Of a stretch of 64,000 nucleotides of DNA, positions 36,523 through 45,838 are shown in pieces. This DNA comes from Mesorhizobium mediterraneum (GTDB lineage: Bacteria; Pseudomonadota; Alphaproteobacteria; Rhizobiales; Rhizobiaceae), in NCBI RefSeq assembly GCF_002284565.1, contig NZ_NPKI01000050.1, positions 62,001-126,000 on the forward strand. Reading direction: 5' to 3'. The notes below the pieces were generated by a model. The model was not told the origin of the DNA and made no database searches. It saw only the letters and a program-made list of their open reading frames with translations. Made by a program: the position numbers and the translations under genes. The number at the start of each line of letters is the position of its first letter. The stretch's first letter is position 1.

Positions 36523-38112
36523 ATGTCGCAGGAACTTGACTATCTTAGCCTCCGTGTCGCTGCGGGCGGGCTGAGCCGGCGTGAATTTCTCGGCCGTGCG
36601 ACGGCGCTCGGCGTGAGCGCCGCCTTCGCCAACTCGCTTCTTGCCGGCGGCGCGAAGGCGCAGGTGCCGCAAAGGGGCGGCATTCTGAAAGCCGGCCTCC
36701 AGGGCGGTGCGGCGACCGACAGCCTCGACCCAGGGGCCTTCTCAGCCTCGGTCGCGATTGCCTTCAGCAAATGTTGGGGCGAGTTGCTGATGGAACTGAC
36801 CCCCGACGGTGGCGTCGAAAGCCGTCTCGCCGAGGAAGTCGGTTCGTCCAAGGACGCCAGAACCTGGACGATGAAGATCCGCAAGGGTGTCGAGTTCCAC
36901 AACGGCAAGACCGTTACAGCGCAAGATGTGGTGGCGACACTTGAGCGTCACTCCGACGCGAAATCAAAATCCGGCGCGCTGGGCTTGCTAGGGACCATCG
37001 ACACGATTAAGGCGAATGGCGACGAGGTCGTGGTGACGCTGAAGGGCGGCAATGCTGATTTCCCTTATATGATGACCGATTATCATCTCGTCATTCAGCC
37101 AAACGGGGGCAAGGACGATCCGGCCGCCGGCATCGGCGCCGGCCCCTACAAGGTCACGGTCAACGAGCCGGGCGTACGGCACGGGGGCGAAAGATTCAAG
37201 AACTACTGGCAGGGCGACAAGCGCGGCCATGCCGATCAGATCGAGATAACCGTCATCAACGACGCCACGGCGCGCATTTCGGCCTTGCGAAGCAACCAGG
37301 TCCACATGATCGACCGCGTAGAGCCGAAGGTCGTCGACCTGGTCAAACGTATCCCCGGCGTGACCGTCCAGAACGTTTCGGGGCGCGGCTACTATTGCTT
37401 TAACATGTTCTGCGACACGCCTCCCTTCGACAACAACGATCTCAGGATGGCGCTCAAGCTCGCCATGGACCGCGAGCAGATGCTCGACAAGATCCTGCGC
37501 GGCTACGGCTCGGTGGGTAACGACTTCCCAATCAACGAAGCCTACCCGCTATTTTCCGACGATATTGAGCAGCGGGCCTTCGATCCGGACAAAGCCAAGT
37601 TCCACTATCAGAAGTCGGGCCACAGCGGGCCAATCCTGCTCAGGACCTCCGATGTTGCCTTCCCCGGCGCCGTCGACGCCGCCCAGCTCTACCAGCAGAG
37701 CTGCACCAAAGCCGGCATCACTATCGAGGTCAAGCGCGAGCCGAGCGATGGCTACTGGTCCGAGGTCTGGTTAAAGCAGCCGTTCGCGACTTCCTTTTGG
37801 ACCGGTCGCGCGACGCAGGACCAGGCTTACTCGGTCGCCTATCTGTCGACGGCGGCGTGGAATGACACGCGCTTCGCTAACGAGAAGTTCGACAAGCTTC
37901 TCATCGAGGCGCGCGCCGAACTCGACCAGGACAAGCGCAAGAACCTCTATCGCGAGATGGCCATCATCGTTCGCGACGAGGGCGGCGTGATCGCACCGTT
38001 CTTCAACCAGTTCATCGATGCGACAGGGCCGGGCGTGAAGGGATTCGTGAAGCATCCTGCGCGGGATTTTAGCAACGCCTCCGCATTGGCGGAATGCTGG
38101 CTCGAAGCCTGA
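36523..38112 (+). CDS. ABC transporter substrate-binding protein (peptide/opine type), Tat-exported
   Basis: A 529-residue family-5 (DppA/OppA-like) binding protein. The N-terminus has a twin-arginine signal (LSRREFLGRATALGVSAAFA) and a probable cleavage near AGGAKA. Typical blocks: WTMKIRKGVEFHNGKTVTAQ, the hinge GAGPYKVTVNEPGVRHGGER, and DLRMALKLAMDREQMLDKIL. Start ATG 36523 matches the paralogue's start and has GAGGAG upstream. It is about three-quarters identical by eye to the next binding protein, so it arose by duplication. It delivers substrate to the Dpp-type permease encoded at 41.9-45.4 kb, which is now separated from it by an IS3 relic. Confidence 0.93.
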   Translation: MSQELDYLSLRVAAGGLSRREFLGRATALGVSAAFANSLLAGGAKAQVPQRGGILKAGLQGGAATDSLDPGAFSASVAIAFSKCWGELLMELTPDGGVESRLAEEVGSSKDARTWTMKIRKGVEFHNGKTVTAQDVVATLERHSDAKSKSGALGLLGTIDTIKANGDEVVVTLKGGNADFPYMMTDYHLVIQPNGGKDDPAAGIGAGPYKVTVNEPGVRHGGERFKNYWQGDKRGHADQIEITVINDATARISALRSNQVHMIDRVEPKVVDLVKRIPGVTVQNVSGRGYYCFNMFCDTPPFDNNDLRMALKLAMDREQMLDKILRGYGSVGNDFPINEAYPLFSDDIEQRAFDPDKAKFHYQKSGHSGPILLRTSDVAFPGAVDAAQLYQQSCTKAGITIEVKREPSDGYWSEVWLKQPFATSFWTGRATQDQAYSVAYLSTAAWNDTRFANEKFDKLLIEARAELDQDKRKNLYREMAIIVRDEGGVIAPFFNQFIDATGPGVKGFVKHPARDFSNASALAECWLEA

Positions 38113-38129
38113 ACGGCGTGACTTACGGC

Positions 38130-38174
38130 CTGATGCCGGTTGCCCAGCGCCACGCGCTGGGCAACCGGCATCAG
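38130..38174. terminator. Perfect 21-bp inverted repeat after first binding-protein gene
   Basis: Arms of 21 bp (38130-38150 and 38154-38174, starting CTGATGCCGGTTGCCCAGCG) pair perfectly around a 3-bp CAC loop, 18 bp after the stop codon. There is no T-run. Such a strong hairpin may stabilise the mRNA of the highly expressed binding protein and limit read-through. Confidence 0.75.
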
Positions 38175-38593
38175 GATTTCGACATTAGGAGCACATGAAA
38201 CGTGTCGACGCTCTCCTCGACGCTGGCCGCGTCGGCTTCATGGGTCTTGATTGAGGACGTGGGCCTCATCCTGTAGCCACGGACGGCCTAGATCCGCATG
38301 AGCTCAGCAGTCCGCGCTTAAACCGACCGGGTCACTGCGCCGCGCTGTGGCGCGGCTCAAGTGGCCGGCACCTCGACGCGCGAAGCCGCGTTTCCTAAGA
38401 GTCCGGCGGGGTTGGCTGCCACACCTTCAACGCGCGCGCTGCGGAGGCACAGGACCGCACGCCCGCCATTCGAATGTGACCGAGAAGCGCGGGCGGGTCA
38501 TCTAGGTAGGGTCATGATCACGTCGTGCCCTGCTGAACACTCCCCCTTCGAGCGGCAAGGTCATGTGACGGATCCTGCGCGATTGGGGGCCAA
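38175..38593. other. Intergenic region between tandem binding-protein genes
   Basis: No gene supported in this stretch; it separates the hairpin after copy 1 from the promoter elements of copy 2. Confidence 0.4.
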
Positions 38594-38610
38594 AACGCCG
38601 ATTTCGTGCT
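38594..38610 (+). promoter_or_regulatory. 17-bp operator-like element, site 3
   Basis: AACGCCGATTTCGTGCT, three mismatches to site 1, 132 bp before the start codon. A second conserved block (AAAGCGACACATTGATG, 38633) lies exactly 39 bp after its start, as at sites 2 and 4. Confidence 0.6.
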
Positions 38611-38675
38611 CGGACAGACGAGCGATACATGCAAAGCGACACATTGATGCTGGTACCAATGGTACTCTAAATAGT

Positions 38676-38692
38676 GGCCGCGTCGTCCGGCC
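38676..38692 (+). promoter_or_regulatory. Conserved leader hairpin, copy 2
   Basis: GGCCG-N7-CGGCC followed by CTAAGGGAAC, in the same position relative to the gene as copies 1 and 3. Confidence 0.5.
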
Positions 38693-38725
38693 CTAAGGGA
38701 ACGCATATTACCGAGGAGCATCCAA

Positions 38726-40309
38726 ATGTCGCAGGAACTCGATTATCTCAGCCTCCGCGTCGCTGCGGGCCGGCTGAGCCGGCGTGAATTTCTTGGCCGC
38801 GCAACGGCGCTCGGCGTCTCGGCGACGTTTGCGAATTCGCTCCTTACTAGCGCTGCGCGAGCGGAGGGACCCGTACGCGGCGGTATCCTTAAGGGCGGCC
38901 TTTCTGGAGGTAGCGCGACCGATAGTCTCGATCCGGCGACGTTCTCGACTTTGTCATCGATTTTCGGCGCCTGCTGGGGCGAGTATCTCGTTGCGATGGT
39001 GCCAGACGGCGGACTGGAGAACCGCATAGCTGAAAGCGTTGAGGCCAGCAAGGACGCCAAAACCTGGACGATGAAGATCCGCAAGGGGCTCGAGTTCCAC
39101 AACGGCAAGGCCGTGACAGCGAAGGATGTGGCGGCGACTCTCGAGCGTCACTCTGACCCGAAGTCGAAGTCCGGCGCGCTCGGCGTGCTGAAGAGCATCG
39201 ACACCATCAACGCGAATGGTGACGAAGTGGTCGTAACGTTGAAGGATGCCAATGCTGACTTCCCTTACCTTATGACCGACTATCACCTCATTATACAGCC
39301 GAATGGGGGGAAGGACAATCCAGCCGAAGGCATCAGCGCTGGGCCGTACAAGGCGAGCGTCAACGAGCCCGGCGTTCGGTACGGCGGCGAGCGTTTCGCC
39401 AATTTCTGGCAGCCAGATAAGATGGGTTTTGCCGACCAGGTTGAGCTCCTCGCCATCAATGACGCGACGGCTCGTATCTCCGCGCTGCAGGCCGGCCAGG
39501 TGCATATAATCGACAAGGTCGAGCCCAAGGTCATCGATCTAATCAAGCGGGCGCCCAACTTGAAAGTGGAGGCCGTCTCGGGTCCCGGCTACTATTGCTT
39601 CAACATGTTCTGCGACACCGCGCCCTTCGACAACAACGATCTGAGAATGGCATTAAAGCTTGCAATCGACCGTCAGGAGATGCTCGATAAAATCCTGCGC
39701 GGCTACGGCACGCTCGGCAATGACTTCCCGGTCAACAACGCATACAGCCTGTTTCCTGAAGACATCCCCCAGCGCGAATTCGATACCGACCAAGCCAAGC
39801 ATTATTACAAAAAATCTGGTCACAACGGCCCAATCCTCCTTCGGGTCGCCAACGCCGGCTTCCCTGGAGCGGTCGATGCTGCACAACTCTACCAGCAGAG
39901 CTGTGCCAAAGCCGGCATCGCCCTTGAGATCCAGCGCGTGCCAGACGACGGCTTCTGGTCGGAGGTCTGGAACAAACAACCCTTCTGCAATACTTACTGG
40001 TCAGGCCGAGCGACGCAGGACCAGATGTACTCGACCACGTATCTGTCAACGGCCGAATGGAACGACACCCACTTCTCTAACGAGAAGTTCGACAAGCTTC
40101 TCATCGAAGCGCGCGCTGAACTCGATCAGGATAAGCGGAAGAACCTCTATCGCGAGATAGCCATCATTGTTCGCGATGAGGGAGGCGTGATCGTGCCAAT
40201 GTTCAACCAGGCCGTCGACGCTATTTCCGACAAGGTTGGCGGCTATGTCGCTTGGCACGACGCTCTGATGAACAGCTTGGCTTTTACCAAATGCTGGCTA
40301 AAGGCCTAG
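38726..40309 (+). CDS. ABC transporter substrate-binding protein, tandem paralogue, Tat-exported
   Basis: A 527-residue family-5 binding protein, closely related to the preceding gene over the full length: Tat signal LSRREFLGRATALGVSATFA, hinge ISAGPYKASVNEPGVRYGGE, and the C-terminal FTKCWLKA tail. The two differ most around the mature N-terminus and ligand pocket (for example residues after NADFPY), so they may bind different ligands. Start ATG 38726 has CGAGGAGCATCCAA in front, identical in layout to the first gene. It has its own operator-like element and leader hairpin. Confidence 0.93.
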   Translation: MSQELDYLSLRVAAGRLSRREFLGRATALGVSATFANSLLTSAARAEGPVRGGILKGGLSGGSATDSLDPATFSTLSSIFGACWGEYLVAMVPDGGLENRIAESVEASKDAKTWTMKIRKGLEFHNGKAVTAKDVAATLERHSDPKSKSGALGVLKSIDTINANGDEVVVTLKDANADFPYLMTDYHLIIQPNGGKDNPAEGISAGPYKASVNEPGVRYGGERFANFWQPDKMGFADQVELLAINDATARISALQAGQVHIIDKVEPKVIDLIKRAPNLKVEAVSGPGYYCFNMFCDTAPFDNNDLRMALKLAIDRQEMLDKILRGYGTLGNDFPVNNAYSLFPEDIPQREFDTDQAKHYYKKSGHNGPILLRVANAGFPGAVDAAQLYQQSCAKAGIALEIQRVPDDGFWSEVWNKQPFCNTYWSGRATQDQMYSTTYLSTAEWNDTHFSNEKFDKLLIEARAELDQDKRKNLYREIAIIVRDEGGVIVPMFNQAVDAISDKVGGYVAWHDALMNSLAFTKCWLKA

Positions 40310-40589
40310 TTCGTCGGCGTCGTTAACCTTCAGCTCGGACGCTATCCGGCAACTCTCTCATCGGTTAGGCATAGTTCGCATGATCCGAACAGGGACAGCT
40401 CATAGGATCTTGTTGGTGACGCGATGTAGGTGACCCCCGTCGCCGAGCTGCTTGTTGGGGATAAGCGCGCCAATTACCCTCACGTTCGAGGGCCGCTATT
40501 CCCATCCCGCGATGCCCCGCCGCAAGGCAGGTAGCGTGCTCAATATCGGCATTACAGTGGCGAAGCGGTTGCCGCGGAGTGGCCTGCTG
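40310..40589. other. Intergenic region before the IS3 relic
   Basis: Nothing recognisable beyond short frames; presumably the original spacer between the second binding-protein gene and the deleted third copy, now followed by the IS3 relic. Confidence 0.4.
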
Positions 40590-40609
40590 CCGGTTTTTCG
40601 GACACGAGG

Positions 40610-41422
40610 TTAAGCTAGCATAGCTTGTTCCTCGAACTCGACGGGGCTCAGGTAGCCTAGCATCGAGTGCCTTCGCCGAGGGTTATAGAAGCGCTCGATG
40701 TAATCGAACACATCCGCCCTGGCGTCATCCCTCATCCTGTAGACCTTGCGGGCTGTCCGCTCGGTCTTGAGCGACGAGAAGAAGCTCTCCATCGCAGCGT
40801 TGTTCCAGACGTTGCCCGACCGGCTCATTGAACAGGTGATGCCGTGGTCGGCCATCAGTCGCTGGAACTGCTCGCTCGTATATTGCGATCCTTGGTCGGA
40901 GTGGTGCAGCAGGCTGTCCGGCTTGCCTCTCCTCCAGATCGCCATGATGAGAGCGTCGGTGACGAGCTGCGCCGTCATCTCGGCCTTCATCGCCCAGCCG
41001 ACGACACGCCTGGAGAACAGATCAACGACGGCGGCAACGTAGAGCCATCCTTCGGCGGTCCAGATGTAGGTGAAGTCCGCAATCCACTTCTGGTTCGGGG
41101 CCGATGCCTCGAAGGCGCGGTCGAGTAGGTTCTCCGACACCGCCGCTCGCTCTCCGGTGTCCTTCGGCAGTCCGCGGCGCCGAGGCCGGACCCGCAGCCC
41201 GTTCTCCCGCATCAGCCGTTCGATGCGATGCAGTCCGCAGGAAAGCCCCTCTGCCAGAACGTCGTGCCAGACCCGACGCGCGCCGTAAGTGCGGTCGCTG
41301 CTCTTGAAGCTTCGGTCGATCCTGGAAACGAGGATCTCATCATGCCGGGAGCGAACGCTGGGGCTGCGGTTGAGCCAGGCATGGAAGCCCGAGCGGGACA
41401 CATCCAGCGCACTGCACGCCAT
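40610..41422 (-). pseudogene. IS3-family transposase OrfB, N-terminus frameshifted
   Basis: The readable frame (270 codons) has the HTH_21 and rve domains: NGLRVRPRRRGLPKDTGERA, DDE block with WIADFTYIWTAEGWLYVAAV (first Asp), LLHHSDQGSQYTSEQF (second Asp) and NNAAMESFFSSLKTE (Glu). Its true start should be MRFAFIARHRGIWPVA, which is found just upstream in another frame; two missing G bases near 41415-41435 break the join. The catalytic domain is intact but the protein lacks its proper start. Confidence 0.85.
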
Positions 41423-41471
41423 GCCACGGCCAGATGCCCCGGTGCCTCGCGATGAAAGCGAACCTCATGTC

Positions 41472-41590
41472 ACTTCCCTCGCGAAGTAGGCTGCGGCCTT
41501 TTTTAGGATGTCGCGCTCCGCCTTCAGCTTCGCGACTTCCTTGCGCAGCCTGGCGCCCTGAGACTCGATGGCCCTCGTTATAGGGTGCCT
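41472..41590 (-). pseudogene. IS3-family OrfA, C-terminal fragment
   Basis: Minus-strand residues ESQGARLRKEVAKLKAERDI and LKKAAAYFAREVT are the coiled-coil end of an IS3 OrfA; its stop (TGA) overlaps the ATG of orfB as usual. The helix-turn-helix part is absent, so the element was truncated here. Confidence 0.8.
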
Positions 41591-41672
41591 GCAGCCACTG
41601 CTGTTGATGGCCATAAGGCGAGGATTTGTCACCCCCCGTTAGTCGTCGCCTTTTGGTCGTGGGCAGCGAGTA

Positions 41673-41689
41673 AACGGCGGTTTCCTGCG
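41673..41689 (+). promoter_or_regulatory. 17-bp operator-like element, site 4
   Basis: AACGGCGGTTTCCTGCG, one mismatch to site 1, 120 bp before the start of the deleted third binding-protein gene and hence upstream of the permease operon. The second conserved block lies 39 bp after its start (TTTCGCGCTCATTT at 41712). Confidence 0.65.
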
Positions 41690-41748
41690 TCGGTAAAGGC
41701 AAATTAGCGCGTTTCGCGCTCATTTAGGTTGATACGTTCACCATACGC

Positions 41749-41764
41749 GGCCGCCTTGTCGGCC
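41749..41764 (+). promoter_or_regulatory. Conserved leader hairpin, copy 3
   Basis: GGCCG-N6-CGGCC followed by TTAGGGGAAC; equivalent to the hairpins before the two intact binding-protein genes. Confidence 0.5.
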
Positions 41765-41792
41765 TTAGGGGAACAGTAGTGAGGAACGTCTC

Positions 41793-41894
41793 ATGTCACT
41801 TAAACTCGACTATCTCAACCGCCGTGGCCATGGCGGCGAGCACACCAATCCCATGAATGACTCCGCGCTATCCAAATGCTGGCTGACGGCGTAA
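41793..41894 (+). pseudogene. Third binding-protein gene reduced to 33 codons by internal deletion
   Basis: The frame starts MSLKLDYLNRR, like MSQELDYLSLR of the two intact binding proteins, and ends NDSALSKCWLTA, like their MNSLAFTKCWLKA tail. About 490 codons between are missing, in frame. The remaining mini-gene still has the promoter elements and its stop overlaps the permease start (TAATG), so it may now serve only to couple translation of the permease. Confidence 0.8.
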
Positions 41895-42865
41895 TGCGGT
41901 TGTCGACGATGTCCCCCATTGTAAGACTGATCACCCAGCGCATCACGCTTGGAATCCTGCTCCTTTTCCTTGTCTCGATTCTAATCTTTGCCGGCACGCA
42001 GATCCTGCCAGGCGACGTCTCGCAAGCCATTCTCGGCCAGTCTGCGACCCCGGAAGCGCTCGCCAACCTGCGGGCCGAGCTGGGCCTTAACGATCCAGCG
42101 TACATCCGCTATTTCCGCTGGTTGGGCGGTGTGCTGACTGGCGATCTCGGCACCGCGCTCACTTCGCGACAGGAGATTACCGCGACGTTGTTGCCCCGGC
42201 TGTGGAATACACTCTTTCTGGCCTTCTGCGCGGCGACTGTGGCTGTCCCGCTCGCTATCATCCTCGGGCTGCTGGCGGTGCGCTATCGCAACGGCGTAAT
42301 TGACAAGCTGATCTCCGGCTTCGCGCTTACCTCAACCTCGCTTCCCGAATTCTTCATCGGCTACCTCCTGGTTTATTTCTTCGCCGTGAAGCTGCAGTGG
42401 CTTCCGGGTATCTCCACTGTCTACGTTGGCATGCCGTTCCTGGAGCGCATGGAGGCCATCGCCCTCCCTGCGACGGTGCTCACGCTCGTCGTGCTCGCCC
42501 ACATGATGCGTATGACGCGCGCCGCGATCCTGAACGTCATGCAGTCGGCCTATATAGAGACGGCCGAGCTCAAGGGGCTGCGGCAGATCGAGATTATCCG
42601 TCGCCATGCATTCCCGAACGCCATCGCGCCGGTGATCAATGTGGTAATGCTCAACCTAGCCTTCCTGATCGTCGGCGTCGTCGTCGTCGAGGTGATCTTC
42701 GTTTACCCCGGCATGGGGCAGTATCTTGTTGACCATGTCTCGAAGCGCGACGTGCCGGTCGTGCAGGCCGTCGGCCTGATCTTCGCGGCCGTTTATATTG
42801 GCCTGAACATCATCGCTGACGTCGCCGCAATCATCGCCAACCCGCGGCTGAGGCATCCCAAATGA
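41894..42865 (+). CDS. ABC transporter permease, DppB/OppB type
   Basis: A 323-residue inner-membrane permease of the binding-protein-dependent peptide transporter family. About six membrane helices: RITLGILLLFLVSILIFAGT, later LWNTLFLAFCAATVAVPLAI and the C-terminal AVGLIFAAVYIGLNIIADVA. The cytoplasmic EAA loop reads YIETAELKGLRQIEIIRRHA. ATG 41894 overlaps the stop of the mini-gene upstream (TAATG); ATG 41909 is an alternative. It overlaps the next permease gene by 4 bp (ATGA). Confidence 0.92.
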   Translation: MRLSTMSPIVRLITQRITLGILLLFLVSILIFAGTQILPGDVSQAILGQSATPEALANLRAELGLNDPAYIRYFRWLGGVLTGDLGTALTSRQEITATLLPRLWNTLFLAFCAATVAVPLAIILGLLAVRYRNGVIDKLISGFALTSTSLPEFFIGYLLVYFFAVKLQWLPGISTVYVGMPFLERMEAIALPATVLTLVVLAHMMRMTRAAILNVMQSAYIETAELKGLRQIEIIRRHAFPNAIAPVINVVMLNLAFLIVGVVVVEVIFVYPGMGQYLVDHVSKRDVPVVQAVGLIFAAVYIGLNIIADVAAIIANPRLRHPK

Positions 42866-43716
42866 GCGTCTCGTCAGCCCCACTCGCCAAAGGCCGGCGT
42901 CGCATACCCATCGGTGCCGCGATCGGCCTGTTCTTCATCGGATTGTTCCTCTTCGCGGCGACTTTCGCGCCGCTGATCTCACCGCATCCACTGGGCGAGA
43001 TCGTCGGGGACGTTTGGATGCCCATGTCCGGCGAGCACTGGTTCGGCACTGACAATCTCGGAAGGGATCTGCTCTCGCGCATGATTTATGGCGCTCGCAC
43101 TACGATCTTGATAGCGGCCGCCGCTACCGCGCTTTCCTTTACGCTTGGGTCGATACTCGGCTTCACCGCAGCCGTCGTCGGTGGCTGGTTCGACATGACG
43201 ATGTCGCGGTTCGTGGATCTGTTGATGTCGATCCCGACGCTGATCTTCGGTCTTGTCGTGCTGTCGGTGCTCCCATCCAACGTGGTGACACTGATATTAG
43301 TCATGGGTACATTGGACTCTACCCGCGTTTACCGGCTGTCACGCGCGGTCGCCGCCGACATCAACGCAATGGACTTCGTCGAGGCGGCCAAATTGCGGGG
43401 CGAAGACCGCGCCTGGATCATTTTCCGCGAGATTTTGCCCAATGCGCTGTCGCCGCTAGTCTCCGAACTCGGCCTGCGCTTCATCTTCGCCGTGCTCTTC
43501 CTGTCTGCCCTGTCCTTCCTTGGGCTTGGTGTGCAGCCGCCACAAGCCGACTGGGGCGGAATGGTGAAAGAGAACAAAGATGGCATTGTTTTCGGTATTT
43601 CCGCTGCCCTTATCCCAGCCGGCGCCATCGCAGCACTCGCCATCTCAGTCAATCTCGTCGCGGATTGGATCCTTAACCGGACCACCTCTCTCAGGGGAGG
43701 GCGCGGCAATGCCTAA
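42862..43716 (+). CDS. ABC transporter permease, DppC/OppC type
   Basis: A 284-residue permease with the N-terminal OppC_N helix (IPIGAAIGLFFIGLFLFAAT) and about five further helices. EAA loop: DFVEAAKLRGEDRAWIIFRE. The signature PHPLGEIVGDVWMPMSGEHW then FGTDNLGRDLLSR is typical of DppC. It forms the channel with the DppB-type protein. A degraded second copy of its central part lies at 55.1-55.3 kb. Overlaps both neighbours, so the operon is tightly coupled. Confidence 0.92.
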   Translation: MSVSSAPLAKGRRRIPIGAAIGLFFIGLFLFAATFAPLISPHPLGEIVGDVWMPMSGEHWFGTDNLGRDLLSRMIYGARTTILIAAAATALSFTLGSILGFTAAVVGGWFDMTMSRFVDLLMSIPTLIFGLVVLSVLPSNVVTLILVMGTLDSTRVYRLSRAVAADINAMDFVEAAKLRGEDRAWIIFREILPNALSPLVSELGLRFIFAVLFLSALSFLGLGVQPPQADWGGMVKENKDGIVFGISAALIPAGAIAALAISVNLVADWILNRTTSLRGGRGNA

Positions 43717-45376
43717 GGCGGCAATGAAACGACCTCATGACGAAAGCTGCTCGTTGCTCGAAATCAGGAAACTGCGGATCGAAGCAACCTCCTACTCGCC
43801 GGGGGGCGATCCGCAGAATACCGTCATTGTGGACGACGTTTCGCTAAAGCTGGAGAAAGGCCGCGTCTTGGGCCTGATCGGCGAGTCCGGCGCCGGCAAA
43901 TCGACTATTGGTTTGGCCTCGATGGGATATGGGCGAGGCGGCGTGCGCATCACCGGGGGCGAAGTCCTCCTCAACGGGCGCAACATTCTAGCACGGGGCG
44001 TCCAGGGATTGCGCAAAGTGCGCGGCAACAAGGTCTGTTATGTCGCGCAGTCGGCTGCCGCAGCGTTCAACCCGGCACTTCGTTTGATGGAGCAAGTCAT
44101 AGAGTCCGCGTTGCTGCACCGTATCGCGACCCGAGCCGAAGCGGAGACGCGCGCCATAGCACTGTTCAAAAAGCTCGGCCTCCCCAACCCGGAAACCATC
44201 GGCCGTCGTTACCCGCACCAGGTTTCGGGCGGTCAATTGCAGCGCGTCATGACAGCCATGGCGCTATGCTCCGAGCCCGACCTTATCGTCTTTGACGAGC
44301 CCACCACGGCGCTCGACGTGACGACACAGATCGATGTGCTCGCTGCAATAAAGGATGCGATCCGTGATACTGGCGTCGCGGCCCTTTATATTACGCATGA
44401 CCTTTCGGTCGTTGCCCAAGTCTCGGACGAGATCATGGTGCTTCGCCACGGCAAAATGGTCGAGCATGGCGAGACGCGGCAGATCATCGAGGCACCGCGG
44501 ACGGAGTACACCAAGGCGCTGGTGTCGGTACGTTCGATCGAGCATCAGGAAAAGAGGCCGGCAGCCTGTCCGGTGCTCGAGGTGAGGAATATCACCGCGG
44601 CTTACGGCGGTCATGTAAAGGTGCTGCAGGAAGTTTCAATCGAGGTCCATCCCGGTCAGACGCTGGCCGTGGTGGGCGAGTCCGGCTCGGGTAAGTCCAC
44701 GCTTGCGCGCGCCATCACCGGTCTGCTGCCGCCCACATCCGGCATGATCACCTTTGCCGGCCGCACGCTCACGCCGAGGCTTGCGGAGCGCTCGACGGAC
44801 GATCTGCGCGAACTGCAACTGATTTACCAAATGGCTGACGTGGCGATGAATCCGCGCCAGACAGTTGGCACCATTATCGGCCGTCCGCTCGAATTCTATT
44901 TCGGGATGCGCGGTCGTGAGCGCGATCATCGCGTGGCGGAACTGCTCGACGAGATCGAGATGGGCAAGGGTTTCGTCGATCGCTATCCTGCCGAACTCTC
45001 GGGCGGCCAGAAACAGCGCGTCTGTATCGCTCGCGCGCTCGCCGCCAGGCCGAAACTTATCATCTGCGACGAGGTGACCAGCGCTCTCGACCCGCTCGTG
45101 GCTGATGGCATCCTCAAGCTGCTGCTGCGTCTGCAGAAGATCGAGGACGTAGCGTATCTGTTCATAACCCACGATCTCGCGACGGTAAAGGCGATCGCCG
45201 ATTCCATCGCAGTGATGTATCAAGGAAGGGTCGTGCGCTATGGCTCCAAGACCGAAGTGCTCACCCCGCCGTTCGACGCATATACTGACCTTCTGCTCTC
45301 TTCAGTTCCCGAGATGGAGCTTGGCTGGTTGGAAAGCGCCATAAAGGGGCGCCGCATGGCAAGCGGGGGGAACTGA
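43709..45376 (+). CDS. ABC transporter ATP-binding protein, fused DppD-DppF type
   Basis: A 555-residue protein with two ABC ATPase domains in tandem. Domain 1: Walker A GESGAGKSTIG, signature VSGGQLQRVMTA, Walker B LIVFDEPTTALD. Domain 2: GESGSGKSTLA, LSGGQKQRVCIARAL, LIICDEVTSALD. The two domains equal DppD and DppF, usually separate. ATG 43709 begins 8 bp before the end of the DppC gene. Complete catalytic sets in both halves suggest an active transporter. Peptides, opines or similar amides are likely cargo. Confidence 0.92.
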   Translation: MPKAAMKRPHDESCSLLEIRKLRIEATSYSPGGDPQNTVIVDDVSLKLEKGRVLGLIGESGAGKSTIGLASMGYGRGGVRITGGEVLLNGRNILARGVQGLRKVRGNKVCYVAQSAAAAFNPALRLMEQVIESALLHRIATRAEAETRAIALFKKLGLPNPETIGRRYPHQVSGGQLQRVMTAMALCSEPDLIVFDEPTTALDVTTQIDVLAAIKDAIRDTGVAALYITHDLSVVAQVSDEIMVLRHGKMVEHGETRQIIEAPRTEYTKALVSVRSIEHQEKRPAACPVLEVRNITAAYGGHVKVLQEVSIEVHPGQTLAVVGESGSGKSTLARAITGLLPPTSGMITFAGRTLTPRLAERSTDDLRELQLIYQMADVAMNPRQTVGTIIGRPLEFYFGMRGRERDHRVAELLDEIEMGKGFVDRYPAELSGGQKQRVCIARALAARPKLIICDEVTSALDPLVADGILKLLLRLQKIEDVAYLFITHDLATVKAIADSIAVMYQGRVVRYGSKTEVLTPPFDAYTDLLLSSVPEMELGWLESAIKGRRMASGGN

Positions 45377-45489
45377 TCTCTGGCCGCACCATATTGGCGT
45401 TGAACGCACTCCGGCGTGTTGAGGAGAGGCCAGGTAGGCGGCGGGAATTCTCGACTTGGCAGCGAATTCCAGGCAGGTCACCCGACTGG

Positions 45490-45509
45490 GGCAGGCAAGA
45501 GCGCCTGCC
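45490..45509 (+). terminator. Hairpin after the transporter operon
   Basis: GGCAGGC and GCCTGCC pair perfectly around a 6-bp loop, about 115 bp after the ATPase stop codon. No T-run, so its role as terminator is uncertain. Confidence 0.4.
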
Positions 45510-45713
45510 GGCGCACGCTGATCGGGGTGAATCCCCAGCTCGCTACCCAAGCTCCCAAATCGACCAAAGACGTAACGCGACGCTTTTTTCCTCTCTGGCT
45601 TTCCCAAATGCAGCCCACTGAGATGGACGATTTAACTTCCGAACGATGGTGAAGCCCGAATGCGAGAACGTCGTCCCGTGTGTCCGTGGCGGAGACGCGC
45701 CCGGCCGTAGGAA

Positions 45714-45730
45714 AACACCGATCTACTGCA
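45714..45730 (+). promoter_or_regulatory. 17-bp operator-like element, site 5 (divergent)
   Basis: AACACCGATCTACTGCA, five mismatches to site 1, but placed 125 bp before the start codon, within the same window as the better sites. Confidence 0.4.
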
Positions 45731-45838
45731 TCAATAACGTATGGTCGAAGTACGAACGCATAGTAGCAGCAGTCGAGGCGGTCACTCCGCTGTGTAAATG
45801 CCAGCTGACGCGAGCAGCTTCTTGTGGAGAGCCAAATA

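Larger units (their letters stand above)
40590..41590 (-). mobile_element. Partial IS3-family element
   Basis: It contains a nearly complete orfB and the C-terminal third of orfA on the minus strand; the N-terminal part of orfA and the right end are missing. The left boundary is placed at the GC-poor/GC-rich change near the possible end GGTTTTTCGGACACGAGG. No target duplication could be identified because one end is lost. Confidence 0.7.
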
